A stretch of DNA of 64,000 nt, taken from Phreatobacter sp. Lineage in GTDB: Bacteria; Pseudomonadota; Alphaproteobacteria; Rhizobiales; Phreatobacteraceae. Numbering within the stretch: the stretch's first letter is position 1; every line of letters starts with the position of its first letter. Below the pieces are notes generated by a model that was not told the DNA's origin, ran no database searches, and saw nothing but the letters and a program-made list of their open reading frames with translations. Positions 18,572 through 27,155 of this stretch are shown piece after piece. Made by a program: the position numbers and the translations under genes. The DNA is taken from positions 744,001 through 808,000 of the forward strand of contig NZ_JAEULY010000004.1 in NCBI RefSeq assembly GCF_016793595.1, written 5' to 3'.

Positions 18572-19324
18572 TCAGAACAAACTCCCCTGCCCGCCATCCC
18601 CGTCCGTCTTCTTCGGCACCGCCCGCTTCGGCTTCGCCGGCGCAGGCTTTACCGCTTCCGCTTCCCCCGCCGGGGCCTGAACCTCCGGCCCGTCGTTCGA
18701 GACCTTGTTCACCGCCGGGCCGATGCGGACCAGCTCCAACTCGGTCTGGAGCGGCGGCGACAGCAGCGCCTCGGCGCGTTCGGTGCTCGTCGCGGGGTCG
18801 AGCCATTCGTTCCAGTTGGCGGGGTCGAGGATGACGGGCGTGCGGTGATGGATCGCCGCCATCGGCCCCTCCGCCGCTGCGGTGATCAGCGCGGCTGTGT
18901 CGATCTCGGAGCCGTCGGGCGACACCCACGTCTCCCACAGGGCCGGAAAGGCGAAGGGACCGCCATCGGGACGCCTGATCACATAGGGCGTCGATGTCTT
19001 GCCGGCGCGCTGCCACTCGTAGAAGGCGTCGGCCGGCATCAGCGCGCGCCGCCGCAGGAAGGCGGCCCGGAACGAGGGCTTCTCGCGCGCGCCCTCCGAG
19101 CGGATGTTGAAGACCAGCGGGAAATCCTTCGGATCCTTCACCCAGCCCGGAATGAAGCCCCAGCGCATCAGCACGAAGCGCCGCCTGCCCTGTTCGATGG
19201 TGACGACGGGTACCGGCTGGGTCGGCGCGATATTGTAGCGCGGCGGAAAATTCGGCCGCTCGTCATAGCCGAAGGCCTGCTGCATGGCCTCGGGGCTCAT
19301 CTTGACCGCGAACCGTCCGCACAT
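18572..19324 (-). CDS. SRAP domain protein (YedK/HMCES type)
   Basis: The product has 250 residues. SRAP proteins form a covalent crosslink through Cys2 to abasic sites in single-stranded DNA and protect them. The mature N-terminus MCGRFA is present, with the conserved Asn region (PPRYNIAPTQPV), RWGFIPGW, FNIRSE, ADAFYEWQ and the His of HHRTPVIL. The C-terminal 50 residues are a Lys/Pro/Ala-rich tail beyond the catalytic domain. It is convergent with the FAD-oxidase gene, with a gap of only 3 nt. Confidence 0.95.
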   Translation of the reverse strand: MCGRFAVKMSPEAMQQAFGYDERPNFPPRYNIAPTQPVPVVTIEQGRRRFVLMRWGFIPGWVKDPKDFPLVFNIRSEGAREKPSFRAAFLRRRALMPADAFYEWQRAGKTSTPYVIRRPDGGPFAFPALWETWVSPDGSEIDTAALITAAAEGPMAAIHHRTPVILDPANWNEWLDPATSTERAEALLSPPLQTELELVRIGPAVNKVSNDGPEVQAPAGEAEAVKPAPAKPKRAVPKKTDGDGGQGSLF

Positions 19325-19438
19325 GCGGCCAACCTCCCTCGTCCAGCGTCAGAAGCGCCGCCCGGATTACCGGCGCTTAAGCCTTCCTTCACCGCAGCCA
19401 TGCCTCATTGTGGCAGATTCCGGGGCTGCCTTATCTCA

Positions 19439-19951
19439 ATGCTCGACGACCTTCTCCAGGATGCACCGCCAGTGCTGACGGCCGAGCGCCTGCGCGCGGC
19501 CAACATCCATCCGGAGACCAAGCTCGCCACCGACTATCTGAACCATTTCAACGAAGTCATCATGCTTCTGGAACTGGTGCCGTCGATGCCGGACTGCATC
19601 GACGATGTGCTCGGCTGGCAGCCCGCCACCTACGAGGAGCATTTCATCCGCTCCAGCTACCGCGACAAGGAACTGGTGCTGGAAGCCTTCGCCCAGGCGC
19701 CCGTCGCCTCGCGCCGCCGCTTCCTCGCGGTGGTCGAGGAGATGAACCAGGTCATGGCCGACACGATCGGCCAGCTCACCGCCCAGGGGCCGACCGCCGT
19801 CGCCGGCTTCATCGCCGAGGAAGCGGCCGACCGGCTGAAGCATCTCGCCGCCCGCGCCGCCGGCCTGATGAACGCCGTGATCGAGCAGGACGAGGATGTT
19901 CTGGAACCGGCCTCGGCGCAGGATGCGATCGACGCGCTGATGACGCGCTGA
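19439..19951 (+). CDS. Conserved hypothetical protein
   Basis: The product has 170 residues, is helical and acidic, and has no signal peptide, membrane segment or recognised motif. Phrases such as HPETKLATDYLNHFNEVIML and PDCIDDVLGWQP suggest a folded cytoplasmic domain. The NUDIX gene starts 12 nt after its stop, so the two are probably co-transcribed. I do not recognise the family and assign no function. Confidence 0.75.
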   Translation: MLDDLLQDAPPVLTAERLRAANIHPETKLATDYLNHFNEVIMLLELVPSMPDCIDDVLGWQPATYEEHFIRSSYRDKELVLEAFAQAPVASRRRFLAVVEEMNQVMADTIGQLTAQGPTAVAGFIAEEAADRLKHLAARAAGLMNAVIEQDEDVLEPASAQDAIDALMTR

Positions 19952-19962
19952 TCCGGAAGACC

Positions 19963-20397
19963 ATGTCGGACCGCTCCTATCCTGCCCGCCCGATCCTCGC
20001 CGCCTCGACAGCGGTGATCCGCGATGGACGAATCCTCGTGGCCCAGCGGGCCAACGCCCCCGGCGCCGGGCTCTACAGCCTGCCGGGTGGCCTCGTGGAG
20101 GTCGGCGAAACGCTGGCCGAGGCGGCGGCGCGCGAACTGATGGAGGAGGTCGGGGTCGTCGCCGCGCCGCTGGCGATCTGCGGCCATCGCGACATCATCG
20201 CCCGCGACGCGCAGGGACGCGTCGAGCGTCATTTCGTCGTCGTCACCTTCGCCGCGCGCTGGACCGAGGGCGAGGGCGCGACAGGGCCGGAAGCGGCCGA
20301 TGTCAGATGGGTCACGCCGGACGAGCTTGTTGCCCTGCCGACCACGGACGGGCTCGGCGAGATGGTGCGCGCCGCCTTCGCGGCGCTGGGCGGATAA
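19963..20397 (+). CDS. NUDIX hydrolase
   Basis: The product is a 144-residue pyrophosphohydrolase. The NUDIX box is complete: GLVEVGE, seven residues, then RELMEEVGV (residues about 43-65). The N-terminus PILAASTAVIRDGRILVAQR is typical of ADP-ribose or NADH/mutator-type NUDIX proteins. The substrate cannot be called. It sits in an apparent row with the hypothetical gene at 19439 and the exported TIGR02301-type gene at 20465. Confidence 0.92.
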   Translation: MSDRSYPARPILAASTAVIRDGRILVAQRANAPGAGLYSLPGGLVEVGETLAEAAARELMEEVGVVAAPLAICGHRDIIARDAQGRVERHFVVVTFAARWTEGEGATGPEAADVRWVTPDELVALPTTDGLGEMVRAAFAALGG

Positions 20398-20464
20398 ACC
20401 GGGCCGTCAACCGTTTCCGGCGGTTCCGGTTGCGCGGCTCCGCCGCCTCGCTCATATCTCGCTC

Positions 20465-20881
20465 ATGCCAAGGCTCGTCGCCGCCCTCGTGATCGCGCTC
20501 CTGCCCGCGCCGGCCCTCGCGCAGGCGCAGCGTCCGGCGACGCCGGCGGCCGCCCCGCCACAGCCGGCAGCGGTGCTTCAGGCGCCCTACGAGCCGCAAC
20601 TCATGCGCCTCGCCGAGATCATGGGCGCGCTGCACTATCTCAGGACGCTCTGCCGCGCACCCGAGACAGGCGCTTGGCGGCGCGAGATGCAGGCGCTGCT
20701 GGATGCCGAAGCCGCCGGCGGCGAGCGGCGCGAGCGCCTGACCCAGAGCTTCAATCGCGGCTATGCCGGATTCGAGCAGACGCACCGCACCTGCACCGAC
20801 GCGGCACGCCTCGCGACCCGGCGCTATATCGACGAAGGCCACCGCATCGTGGTCGATATTACCGGCCGCTACGTCAACTAA
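20465..20881 (+). CDS. TIGR02301-type exported protein
   Basis: The product has 138 residues. A signal peptide (residues 1-20, ending ALAQAQ) is followed by a Pro/Ala linker and a compact helical domain with LGALHYLRTLC-like sequence and TCTDAARLATRRYIDEGHRI near the C-terminus. Two cysteines (in TLCRAPE and RTCTDAA) could form a disulfide in the periplasm. It resembles a protein family confined to Hyphomicrobiales and of unknown function. It begins 67 nt after the NUDIX gene. Confidence 0.8.
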   Translation: MPRLVAALVIALLPAPALAQAQRPATPAAAPPQPAAVLQAPYEPQLMRLAEIMGALHYLRTLCRAPETGAWRREMQALLDAEAAGGERRERLTQSFNRGYAGFEQTHRTCTDAARLATRRYIDEGHRIVVDITGRYVN

Positions 20882-21033
20882 AGCGCTGCCCCCACAGTGT
20901 CATTTCGGGAACGCCGCGGATTTATTCACCGGCGTTAACCTTCCGGTCAGAATTGGCGCGACCCACCCCCTGCCCGTGGTAGGGTTTCAGCGATGGGACA
21001 AGGCCGACGAACAGGCCCGACGTGGACGCGATG

Positions 21034-21294
21034 ATGCATTTCCTACCCGCTGCTGCCGCCCGCTCCGTGGAGGCCGAAGACCAGCGCCATGCGGCCATGG
21101 GCTACGTGTCCGAGGCCTTCGCCGAGGCGCGCCTCGACGGGCTGGATACCGACTGCATCGCGCAAGCCGCCCTGTTCGCCTCCTTCGTCGAAATGGTCGC
21201 CACCTATGGCGAGGAGGCCGCTGCCGTCTTCGCTGAACGGCTCGCCGAGCGCGTGCGCAATGGCGAGTTCACGGTGGACCGCTCCTCGCACTGA
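21034..21294 (+). CDS. Small conserved hypothetical protein
   Basis: The product is about 86 residues, acidic and helical (DQRHAAMGYVSEAFAEARL, then AALFASFVEMVATYGEEAA). It has no signal or membrane segment. Start choice is open: GTG 21022, ATG 21031 or ATG 21034 are all in frame, and none has a strong ribosome-binding site. The pattern is reminiscent of short proteins found beside NUDIX/TIGR02301 genes in related bacteria. Function is unknown. Confidence 0.7.
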   Translation: MHFLPAAAARSVEAEDQRHAAMGYVSEAFAEARLDGLDTDCIAQAALFASFVEMVATYGEEAAAVFAERLAERVRNGEFTVDRSSH

Positions 21295-21317
21295 CCGCCC
21301 TTTCCCCCGAGGCCGAC

Positions 21318-22091
21318 GTGACCCCGCGCAGAACCGCATTGCTGGCAGGGCTCGTCTCGACGATGGTGCTCGGCGTGGCGGTCGCGCAGATCATGCCGGC
21401 CGACCGCCACCGCATGCCCGATCCGCAGCTCTCCGGCTCGTCGACGACCATCAGGCCGTCAATCCGCGACGTGACGCCACGGACTGGCGAACCCGCAGCA
21501 GGTTCCGCGCAGGCGCCCGCGCCCCAGGTCCAGCCATCGCCTGCCCAGTCATCCCCCGCCCCGGCCCAGCCGCGAGCGGCCCAGCAAGCACCGACGCCAC
21601 CCCGCCCGGCTCCCCGGCCGCCGGCTTCGGTCGACCTGCTGCCCGACAACGAGGACTTGCGCGAACGGGTCGGCTCGATGCGCGAAAAACTGATCCTCGC
21701 GGCGAAATCCGGGAACATCGAGCGCCTTGGCATCGTGTTCCAGACGAACGAAACGATGCCGGTCTTCGCGCGCGGCGGCGAGCGCGACCCCATCGCGTTC
21801 TGGAAGCAGGCCTCGGGCGACGGCAACGGCCACGAGATCCTGGCGATCCTGCTCAACATCCTCGACCTGCCGCCGGCCCTCATCAACAAGGGCACGCCGC
21901 AGGAAATGTATGTCTGGCCCTATCTCGCCCATGTGCCGCTGGCGAACCTGACGCCGCAGCAATCGGTCGACCTCTACCGGCTGATGACGGCGCAGGACGT
22001 GCGCGACATGCGCACGCTGAACGCCTGGGTGTTCTGGCGGATCGGCATCGGGCCGGACGGGACGCTGCACTATTTCCTGGCCGGCGAGTGA
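21318..22091 (+). CDS. Exported protein of unknown function with Pro/Ala linker
   Basis: The product has 257 residues. The start is GTG 21318, the only start that keeps the signal sequence (TALLAGLVSTMVLGVAVAQ). Residues about 55-105 are a Pro/Ala/Gln-rich linker. The remaining 150 residues form a folded domain with RERVGSMREKLILAAKSGN, TPQEMYVWPYLAHVPL and a terminal IGPDGTLHYFLAGE. It is probably periplasmic. No catalytic motif is recognised. It follows the small gene at 21034 by 23 nt. Confidence 0.8.
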   Translation: MTPRRTALLAGLVSTMVLGVAVAQIMPADRHRMPDPQLSGSSTTIRPSIRDVTPRTGEPAAGSAQAPAPQVQPSPAQSSPAPAQPRAAQQAPTPPRPAPRPPASVDLLPDNEDLRERVGSMREKLILAAKSGNIERLGIVFQTNETMPVFARGGERDPIAFWKQASGDGNGHEILAILLNILDLPPALINKGTPQEMYVWPYLAHVPLANLTPQQSVDLYRLMTAQDVRDMRTLNAWVFWRIGIGPDGTLHYFLAGE

Positions 22092-22105
22092 TCCCGACCT
22101 GAGGC

Positions 22106-22606
22106 CTATTTCCGCGTCAGACTCTGGAGAATGCCGCGCAGTTCCGCCGCATAGGTCTGCTCGCCCTCCTTCGACCCCCAATAGGTGAGGATGACAGCGG
22201 CGGAGGGGCTGATGATGAAGACGCTGACGCTGATCTCGATATTCTCGTCGTCCTCGTCCTTGCCGGAATAGGCAAGGCTGACGGCATCCATGCCGTTGAT
22301 CTGAGCAGCCTGCTGGCGCTGGGTCGAGACGTCGATCCGGACACCCTGGCCGACGAGATAGGCGAGCGTCTGCTTCACCGCGTCCTCGGCATTCTCGATC
22401 GCGGCAGGGCGGACCGCGACATAGATCTCGTCGTCGGCGCTGGTGGCTTCGACCCCGCGCTCGGTGACGGTCGGCGACCAGGCATCGGGCAGCGTGACCT
22501 GGGCAATGGCCGGCGAGCCGAGCTCATAGGTCGCGGCGGTGGCTGGAAACGCCGCGAGACAGACGGCGGCAAGGGTCGCGAGCAAGGCGGTGACGACGGC
22601 GCGCAT
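22106..22606 (-). CDS. Exported protein of unknown function
   Basis: The product has 166 residues with a clear signal peptide (MRAVVTALLATLAAVCLAAF, cleavage near residue 24). The mature part is a small alpha/beta domain with QVTLPDAWSPTVTERGVEA and ISVSVFIISPSAAVILTYW. It contains no cysteine after the signal and no known catalytic motif. It is convergent with the exported gene at 21318, with a 14-nt gap. Confidence 0.8.
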   Translation of the reverse strand: MRAVVTALLATLAAVCLAAFPATAATYELGSPAIAQVTLPDAWSPTVTERGVEATSADDEIYVAVRPAAIENAEDAVKQTLAYLVGQGVRIDVSTQRQQAAQINGMDAVSLAYSGKDEDDENIEISVSVFIISPSAAVILTYWGSKEGEQTYAAELRGILQSLTRK

Positions 22607-22706
22607 GGAACCTGTTCCCCGGATGGACAAGGGGCCAGACTGGCAGCAGGCGGCGCTGCCTGTCGTCTCATCCCGCGCAAGGATCGCGTTTATTCCAGCC
22701 GGCGCG

Positions 22707-23309
22707 TCAGAGCGGCGCGTCGAGCACCAGAGCGGTCCAGGAGATGTCGGAGCGGCCCAGCATGTCCGGGTAGCTGGCCATGTGGCGCGCGGCGAAGCCA
22801 TGGCCGGCGGCGAGCACGGCCGTTTCCTCCCCCGACACGTCGAACATCCGACGGCCCGGCGGCACGGGACCGTGGCGAAGCGTCATGAACAGACGGCCCC
22901 CCGGCGCGGCCAGCGCGGCGAGATTCGCCATCGCGCGCGTCCGCTCGCCCGCGTCGAGATGCATCCAGACGGCGGTGAGGAAGATCGCATCGAACCGTTC
23001 GCCGAGCGCCATCACGGCCGCAAGGTCCGGCAGCATGTCGTCGATCCAGGCGATGCCACGGCCGGCATGCAGCCTTTGGCCATGGGCCCGCAGTTCCGCG
23101 GTCGGCTCGACGGCGGTCACCGCGAAGCCGCGCGATGCCAGCGCCGCCGCGTCGCGGCCGGTTCCCGCGCCGATATCGAGCGCACGGCCCGGCGGCGGCA
23201 GATAAGGCAGGATCGCCGCGTGCACCTCCTCGAAGGTGACGCTCTCATACTGGGCGGCGAGCTTGTCCGCCTTCTCGGCATAGCCGGCCGTCGAATTGCC
23301 TTGCGCCAC
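22707..23309 (-). CDS. Class I SAM-dependent methyltransferase
   Basis: The product has 200 residues when started at GTG 23309, which has GGAGG at a good distance; the frame also reads further upstream. SAM motif I is LDIGAGTGRDAAAL (about residues 44-57), motif II ends VTAVEPTAELR, and later motifs are FDAIFLTAVWMHL and LAALAAPGGRLFMTLR. The Trp/His-containing segment suggests a small-molecule methyltransferase of the UbiE/TehB-like group. The substrate is unknown. Confidence 0.88.
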   Translation of the reverse strand: MAQGNSTAGYAEKADKLAAQYESVTFEEVHAAILPYLPPPGRALDIGAGTGRDAAALASRGFAVTAVEPTAELRAHGQRLHAGRGIAWIDDMLPDLAAVMALGERFDAIFLTAVWMHLDAGERTRAMANLAALAAPGGRLFMTLRHGPVPPGRRMFDVSGEETAVLAAGHGFAARHMASYPDMLGRSDISWTALVLDAPL

Positions 23310-23365
23310 GTCGCCACCTTCCTCCACCCGCCATATGGGGCCGCCCCGACGGTCCGCCAGATGCA

Positions 23366-23394
23366 ACAAGCCCGGCCTTGCGGGCCGGGCTTGT
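23366..23394 (-). terminator. Stem-loop after the outer-membrane protein gene
   Basis: A perfect 12-bp stem, ACAAGCCCGGCC with GGCCGGGCTTGT and a 5-nt loop, stands 33 nt past the stop of the porin-like gene. The trailing sequence has few T residues, so termination is probable but not textbook. Confidence 0.55.
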
Positions 23395-23426
23395 CGGATG
23401 AACGGGCGGAGGCGCGCCGGGCGAAC

Positions 23427-24167
23427 TCAGTAGCGCGCGACGACCGCCGAGGGGCCGGTGGAGAACAGGTAGCTCACGCCGAGGCGGACCGTATGGGTGT
23501 CGAGCTTGTGGCGGGTCTGAGCGCCGGCCACGCCAGTCGTCGAATAGGTGCGCCCACCGTAGTTCGCGTAGAGATATTCAGCGCGAACGGCGACGTTCTG
23601 GGTCACGGCGTAGGCGAGACCGGCGCCAACCGTCCAGCCCGCGCGGGTGCCGCCAAACCGCGTGTTGGGGGCGCAGAGATCGCTGGGCCCGAAGGCCGTG
23701 CAGCCCGTCGCATTGATGAAGGCGAGACCGCCGGTCGCGTAGACCAGCGCGCGATCGATAGCGAAGCCGGCCGTGGCACGCACGGAGCCGTCCCAGTTGC
23801 CGCGGATGCGTGCGACCCGGAGCCCGGAATTCACGAAGGTCTCGCGGCTGGCATTGCCGAGCCAGGACAGATCGCCCTCAAGGCCAAGCACGAAATTGTT
23901 CGCGAACTGGTGGCGATAGCCAACGTGCCCGCCAAGCTTGAAACCCTGCGGCGTGGCGGAGCCGAAGAAGATCGGGGCGCCAGGATAGGAGACATAGCTC
24001 GGGCCGGCCCAGTAGCCGGCATCCGCACCGGCGTAGAAGCCGGACCAGTTGAACACCGGCGCGATCACCGCCGCCGCGACGGGCGCGCGCGGCACGCCGA
24101 GATCGGCAGCGGCGGCCTGACCGGCGAGAGCGCCAATGGCGGCGAATGCGAATGCGAGCTTCTTCAT
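23427..24167 (-). CDS. Omp25/Omp31-like outer-membrane beta-barrel protein
   Basis: The product has 246 residues. A signal peptide (KKLAFAFAAIGALAGQAAAA) is followed by FNWSGFYAGADAGYW, the typical start of the small eight-stranded barrels of the Omp25/RopB group. Alternating strands follow, and the end is TVRLGVSYLFSTG plus a short tail ending in an aromatic residue, as required for barrel assembly. Two cysteines (ATGCTAFGPSDLC) may close an external loop. It likely contributes to outer-membrane stability. A stem-loop follows the gene. Confidence 0.88.
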   Translation of the reverse strand: MKKLAFAFAAIGALAGQAAAADLGVPRAPVAAAVIAPVFNWSGFYAGADAGYWAGPSYVSYPGAPIFFGSATPQGFKLGGHVGYRHQFANNFVLGLEGDLSWLGNASRETFVNSGLRVARIRGNWDGSVRATAGFAIDRALVYATGGLAFINATGCTAFGPSDLCAPNTRFGGTRAGWTVGAGLAYAVTQNVAVRAEYLYANYGGRTYSTTGVAGAQTRHKLDTHTVRLGVSYLFSTGPSAVVARY

Positions 24168-24339
24168 GGTCTGGTCATGCTCCCAAGCGGGCACCGGGCC
24201 CGATTCCGTAGGGGAACCCAATACCATGCTACCGGATTCCCGCAGGGAAAAAGCCGCAACAGAGAAGCATATCCCGCAAGATGTTGCAGCATTGCCACTC
24301 TGGACCACGGACCGGGTCCGCGGGAGGGGGCGCAGCCCT

Positions 24340-25665
24340 CTACCGCTGGTCCTGAAAGCGCACGGGCCGCCCGCCCGAGGGCGTCACGAGATCGCCTTCC
24401 CACATGACGCGGCGGCCACGGATGACGGTGCCGACCGGCCAGCCGGTGACCTCGACGCCGTCATAGGGCGTCCACTGGCTTTTCGAGGCGATCCAGCCAT
24501 TGGTGATGGTCTGTTTCCGCTTCAGATCGACGACGGTGAAATCGGCGTCGTAGCCGGCGGCGATGCGGCCCTTGCCGGCAATGCCGAAGATGCGCGCGGG
24601 GCCGTGGCTGGTGAGATCCACGAAGCGCTCCAGCGTGAGCTTTCCGGCATTCACATGGTCCAGCATGGTCGGCACCAGCGTCTGCACGCCGGTCATGCCG
24701 GACGGCGAGGCGGGGTAGGTCTTGGCCTTTTCCTCCAGCGTATGAGGCGCATGGTCGGAGCCGAGCACGTCGACGATGCCCTGCGCGATGCCCTTCCAGA
24801 TGCCGGAGCGGGCGCGCTCGTCGCGCACCGGCGGATTCATCTGGGCCAGCGTGCCGAGGCGCTCGTAGCAGTCGGGGGCGACAAGGGTCAGGTGATGCGG
24901 CGTCGCCTCGCAGGTGGCGACATCCTTGTGCTGGCGGAGATAGTCGATCTCCTCGGCGGTGGAGATGTGCAGGACGTGGATCTTGGCGTTGAAGCGTTTG
25001 GCGATGCCGACGAGGCGCTCGGTGCAGGTGAGCGCGGCGATCTCGTCGCGCCAGACCGGATGCGAGCGCGGGTCACCCTCGATGCGCTCGCCCTTGCGCT
25101 CGCGCAGGCGATATTCGTCCTCAGAATGGAAGGCCGAGCGGCGGCGCGTGTTCCTCAGGATCGCCGCGACGCCGTCATCGTCCTCGACCAGCAGCGAACC
25201 GGTGGACGAGCCCATGAACACCTTGATGCCCGCCGCGCCCGGCAGGCGCTCCAGCTCGGCGACGTCCTTCGCATTGTCGTGCGTGCCGCCGACCCAGAAG
25301 GCGAAGTCGCAGTGCATCCGATCGGTGCCGCGCTTCACCTTGTCGGCCAGCGCCGCCTCGCTGATGGTCAGCGGATCGGTGTTGGGCATCTCGAAGACGG
25401 CGGTCACGCCGCCCATGACAGCCGCGCGGGAGCCGGATTCCAGGTCTTCCTTGTGGGTCGGGCCGGGCTCGCGGAAATGAACCTGGCTGTCGATGACGCC
25501 GGGCAGGATGTGCAGGCCGGTGCAGTCGACCACCGCGCCGGCCGAGCCCTGCGAGAGGTCGCCGATGAAGGCGACGCGGCCTGCGGTGACGCCGATGTCG
25601 CGCTGGCCGCGGCCATCCTGATTGACCACCGTGCCGTTCCTGTAGATCACGTCATAGTTCGGCAT
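24340..25665 (-). CDS. pyrC: Dihydroorotase (class I, amidohydrolase)
   Basis: The enzyme interconverts N-carbamoyl-aspartate and dihydroorotate in pyrimidine synthesis. The 441 residues show metal ligands in DSQVHFREPG, the carbamylated lysine in AGIKVFMGSS, HVLHISTAEE, and the catalytic Asp in VLGSDHAPHTLEEK. It belongs to the zinc amidohydrolase class I, which also includes allantoinase-like enzymes, so a hydantoinase-type substrate is not fully excluded. It is divergent from the YgfZ-like gene. Confidence 0.88.
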   Translation of the reverse strand: MPNYDVIYRNGTVVNQDGRGQRDIGVTAGRVAFIGDLSQGSAGAVVDCTGLHILPGVIDSQVHFREPGPTHKEDLESGSRAAVMGGVTAVFEMPNTDPLTISEAALADKVKRGTDRMHCDFAFWVGGTHDNAKDVAELERLPGAAGIKVFMGSSTGSLLVEDDDGVAAILRNTRRRSAFHSEDEYRLRERKGERIEGDPRSHPVWRDEIAALTCTERLVGIAKRFNAKIHVLHISTAEEIDYLRQHKDVATCEATPHHLTLVAPDCYERLGTLAQMNPPVRDERARSGIWKGIAQGIVDVLGSDHAPHTLEEKAKTYPASPSGMTGVQTLVPTMLDHVNAGKLTLERFVDLTSHGPARIFGIAGKGRIAAGYDADFTVVDLKRKQTITNGWIASKSQWTPYDGVEVTGWPVGTVIRGRRVMWEGDLVTPSGGRPVRFQDQR

Positions 25666-25760
25666 GGCATCCTCCCGGCAGGCGGCCGGGCCTTGCTCCC
25701 GGCGCGGCCTCGCTTATGTCGGAGAACGACAACGGTGCCAAGCGAACGAAAGGCATTCCG

Positions 25761-26627
25761 ATGCAGACGGCATTCCTGCCCGAACGCGGCGTCATCCGGC
25801 TCACCGGGGAAGACCCGGCGAAATTCCTGCAAGGGCTCGTCACCTGCAATGTCGAGGCGATCCCCGCCGGGGAGGCGCGGTTCGGCGCGTTGCTGACGCC
25901 GCAGGGCAAGATCGTCGCCGACTTCTTCGTCGTCCCGGTGCCAGAGGCCATGGGTGGCGGGCTCATGATCGATGCGCCGCGCGCGCTCGTCCCCGACCTC
26001 GCCCGCAAGCTGACCTTCTACCGCCTGCGCGCCAAGGTCGGCATCGAGGACCAGTCGGACCAGCTCGGCGTGACCGCGCTCTGGGACGCCGAAAGCGCGC
26101 CGGAGACCGCCGGCATCGTGGCGCGGGACCCGCGCCATCCCGCGCTCGGCTGGCGGCTGATCTCGGCCCTGCCCGCGACAGCCGACCCGCACCAGGCGGC
26201 CTGGCAGGCCCATCGCGTGCGACTGGGCATTCCGGAAGGCGGCCGCGACTTCGCCTATGGCGACGCCTTCCCGCACGAGGCGGACATGGACCAGCTCGCC
26301 GGCGTCGATTTCGCCAAGGGCTGCTATGTCGGGCAGGAGGTGGTGAGCCGCATGCAGCATCGCGGCACGGCGCGCACCCGCGTCGTTCCCTTCGCCTATC
26401 CCGACCATGCGCCGATGGAAGGCATCGACGTGATGGCCGGCGGAAAGGCCGTCGGCACGATGGGCTCGGCTGCCGGGGGACGGGCGCTCGCCAAGGTGCG
26501 GCTCGACCGGATCGAGGATGCGCTGGCGGCTGGAGACGCGATCACCGCGGGCGGCATCGCGCTGACGCCGTCGAAGCCCGACTGGGCGCGGTTCGCCTGG
26601 CCGGGCGAGGTTGCCGCGACGACCTGA
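25761..26627 (+). CDS. ygfZ: YgfZ/CAF17-like folate-binding Fe-S protein
   Basis: The product has 288 residues and is related to the GcvT aminomethyltransferase fold. YgfZ/CAF17 proteins bind tetrahydrofolate and help maintain certain iron-sulfur enzymes, such as MiaB. The diagnostic motif KGCYVGQEVVSRMQHRG (about residues 190-206) holds the essential cysteine. ATG 25761 is chosen over an upstream ATG at 25716 because of a purine-rich GAAAGG before it and the family N-terminus (FLPERGVIRLTGEDPAKFLQ). Confidence 0.93.
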   Translation: MQTAFLPERGVIRLTGEDPAKFLQGLVTCNVEAIPAGEARFGALLTPQGKIVADFFVVPVPEAMGGGLMIDAPRALVPDLARKLTFYRLRAKVGIEDQSDQLGVTALWDAESAPETAGIVARDPRHPALGWRLISALPATADPHQAAWQAHRVRLGIPEGGRDFAYGDAFPHEADMDQLAGVDFAKGCYVGQEVVSRMQHRGTARTRVVPFAYPDHAPMEGIDVMAGGKAVGTMGSAAGGRALAKVRLDRIEDALAAGDAITAGGIALTPSKPDWARFAWPGEVAATT

Positions 26628-26647
26628 CCAGCTCCCGAAACGCTGAA

Positions 26648-26669
26648 GGCGGCGGGTTGCCCCGCCGCC
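26648..26669. terminator. Two-way terminator between ygfZ and the first decaglycine gene
   Basis: GGCGGCGGG and CCCGCCGCC form a perfect 9-bp stem around a TTGC loop in the convergent gap. It stands 20 nt after the ygfZ stop and 22 nt after the stop of the gene at 26692. Pyrimidine-rich sequence (TCCTTCC) follows on the plus strand. Confidence 0.6.
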
Positions 26670-26691
26670 TCCTTCCGCCGTGGCGGAGCGA

Positions 26692-26964
26692 TCACCAGTA
26701 GCGGCGCACGCGCTCGCACTCGCGGGTGACGTTGTAGACCTCATAGCGGCAGTTGGTCGTGGTGGCGGTGCCGCCCTGCGGAGCCGCCCGGCCGCGCCGC
26801 GGCGGGATCTGGATGTTCGGGGCATCGACGAGGCCGGGGATATCTCCGCCGCCACCGCCGCCGCCACCGCCGCCACGGGCGAGAGCCGCGCCGGACATGG
26901 CGCCGCCGACGACGAGGGCAAGGGCACCGGCCACTGCAAACCTTCTGGACATGGACATGGTCAT
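26692..26964 (-). CDS. Small secreted protein with ten consecutive glycines (paralogue 1)
   Basis: The product is 90 residues or slightly less, since ATGs at codons 1, 3 and 5 are all possible. A signal peptide (RRFAVAGALALVVGGAMSGA) is followed by exactly ten glycines, then DIPGLVDAPNI, a basic Pro/Arg linker, and a C-terminal CRYEVYNVTRECERVRRYW with two cysteines. The same plan (signal, ten Gly, Asp-Ile, a C-x-Y-E-hydrophobic-aromatic motif, second Cys) recurs in the gene at 51835. Both share an ECF-type promoter. Function is unknown; an envelope or secreted peptide is likely. Confidence 0.8.
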   Translation of the reverse strand: MTMSMSRRFAVAGALALVVGGAMSGAALARGGGGGGGGGGDIPGLVDAPNIQIPPRRGRAAPQGGTATTTNCRYEVYNVTRECERVRRYW

Positions 26965-27014
26965 TTCCCCTTCGGTTTCGGCGGTTCCGGCACCCTTGCC
27001 GCTCGCCTGATGAC

Positions 27015-27046
27015 CATCAGTCGCGGCGGCCGGAAAAGAGGTTCAA
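27015..27046 (-). promoter_or_regulatory. ECF-type promoter of decaglycine gene 1
   Basis: On the minus strand TTGAACC (27046-27040) is followed after 16 nt by CGACTGATG (27023-27015). The same pair of boxes and spacing occurs before the ECF sigma gene and before the second decaglycine gene. The -10 box ends 51 nt before the ATG, exactly as in the second gene. Confidence 0.75.
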
Positions 27047-27088
27047 CGACGCTGCCGCAACGTTCGGCGTCCCTGAGGCGCAAAAGGA

Positions 27089-27115
27089 AAGGGCGGCGCC
27101 GTGAGCGCCGCCCTT
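27089..27115 (-). terminator. Intrinsic terminator of the TCA operon
   Basis: AAGGGCGGCGC and GCGCCGCCCTT make a perfect 11-bp stem around a 5-nt loop, 41 nt after the lpd stop. On the minus strand it is followed by a TTTCCTTTTG tract. This is the clearest terminator of the mdh-to-lpd operon. Confidence 0.8.
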
Positions 27116-27155
27116 CGCATGAACCCCCAGTCAGGCGAGATCGCCCGCCCGGCCC

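Noticed and set aside
20935..20968. A further copy of the ECF-type promoter (TTAACC then CGACCCA)
   Set aside because: The first box lacks one base of TTGAACC and the spacing is 18, not 16. No glycine-rich protein follows.
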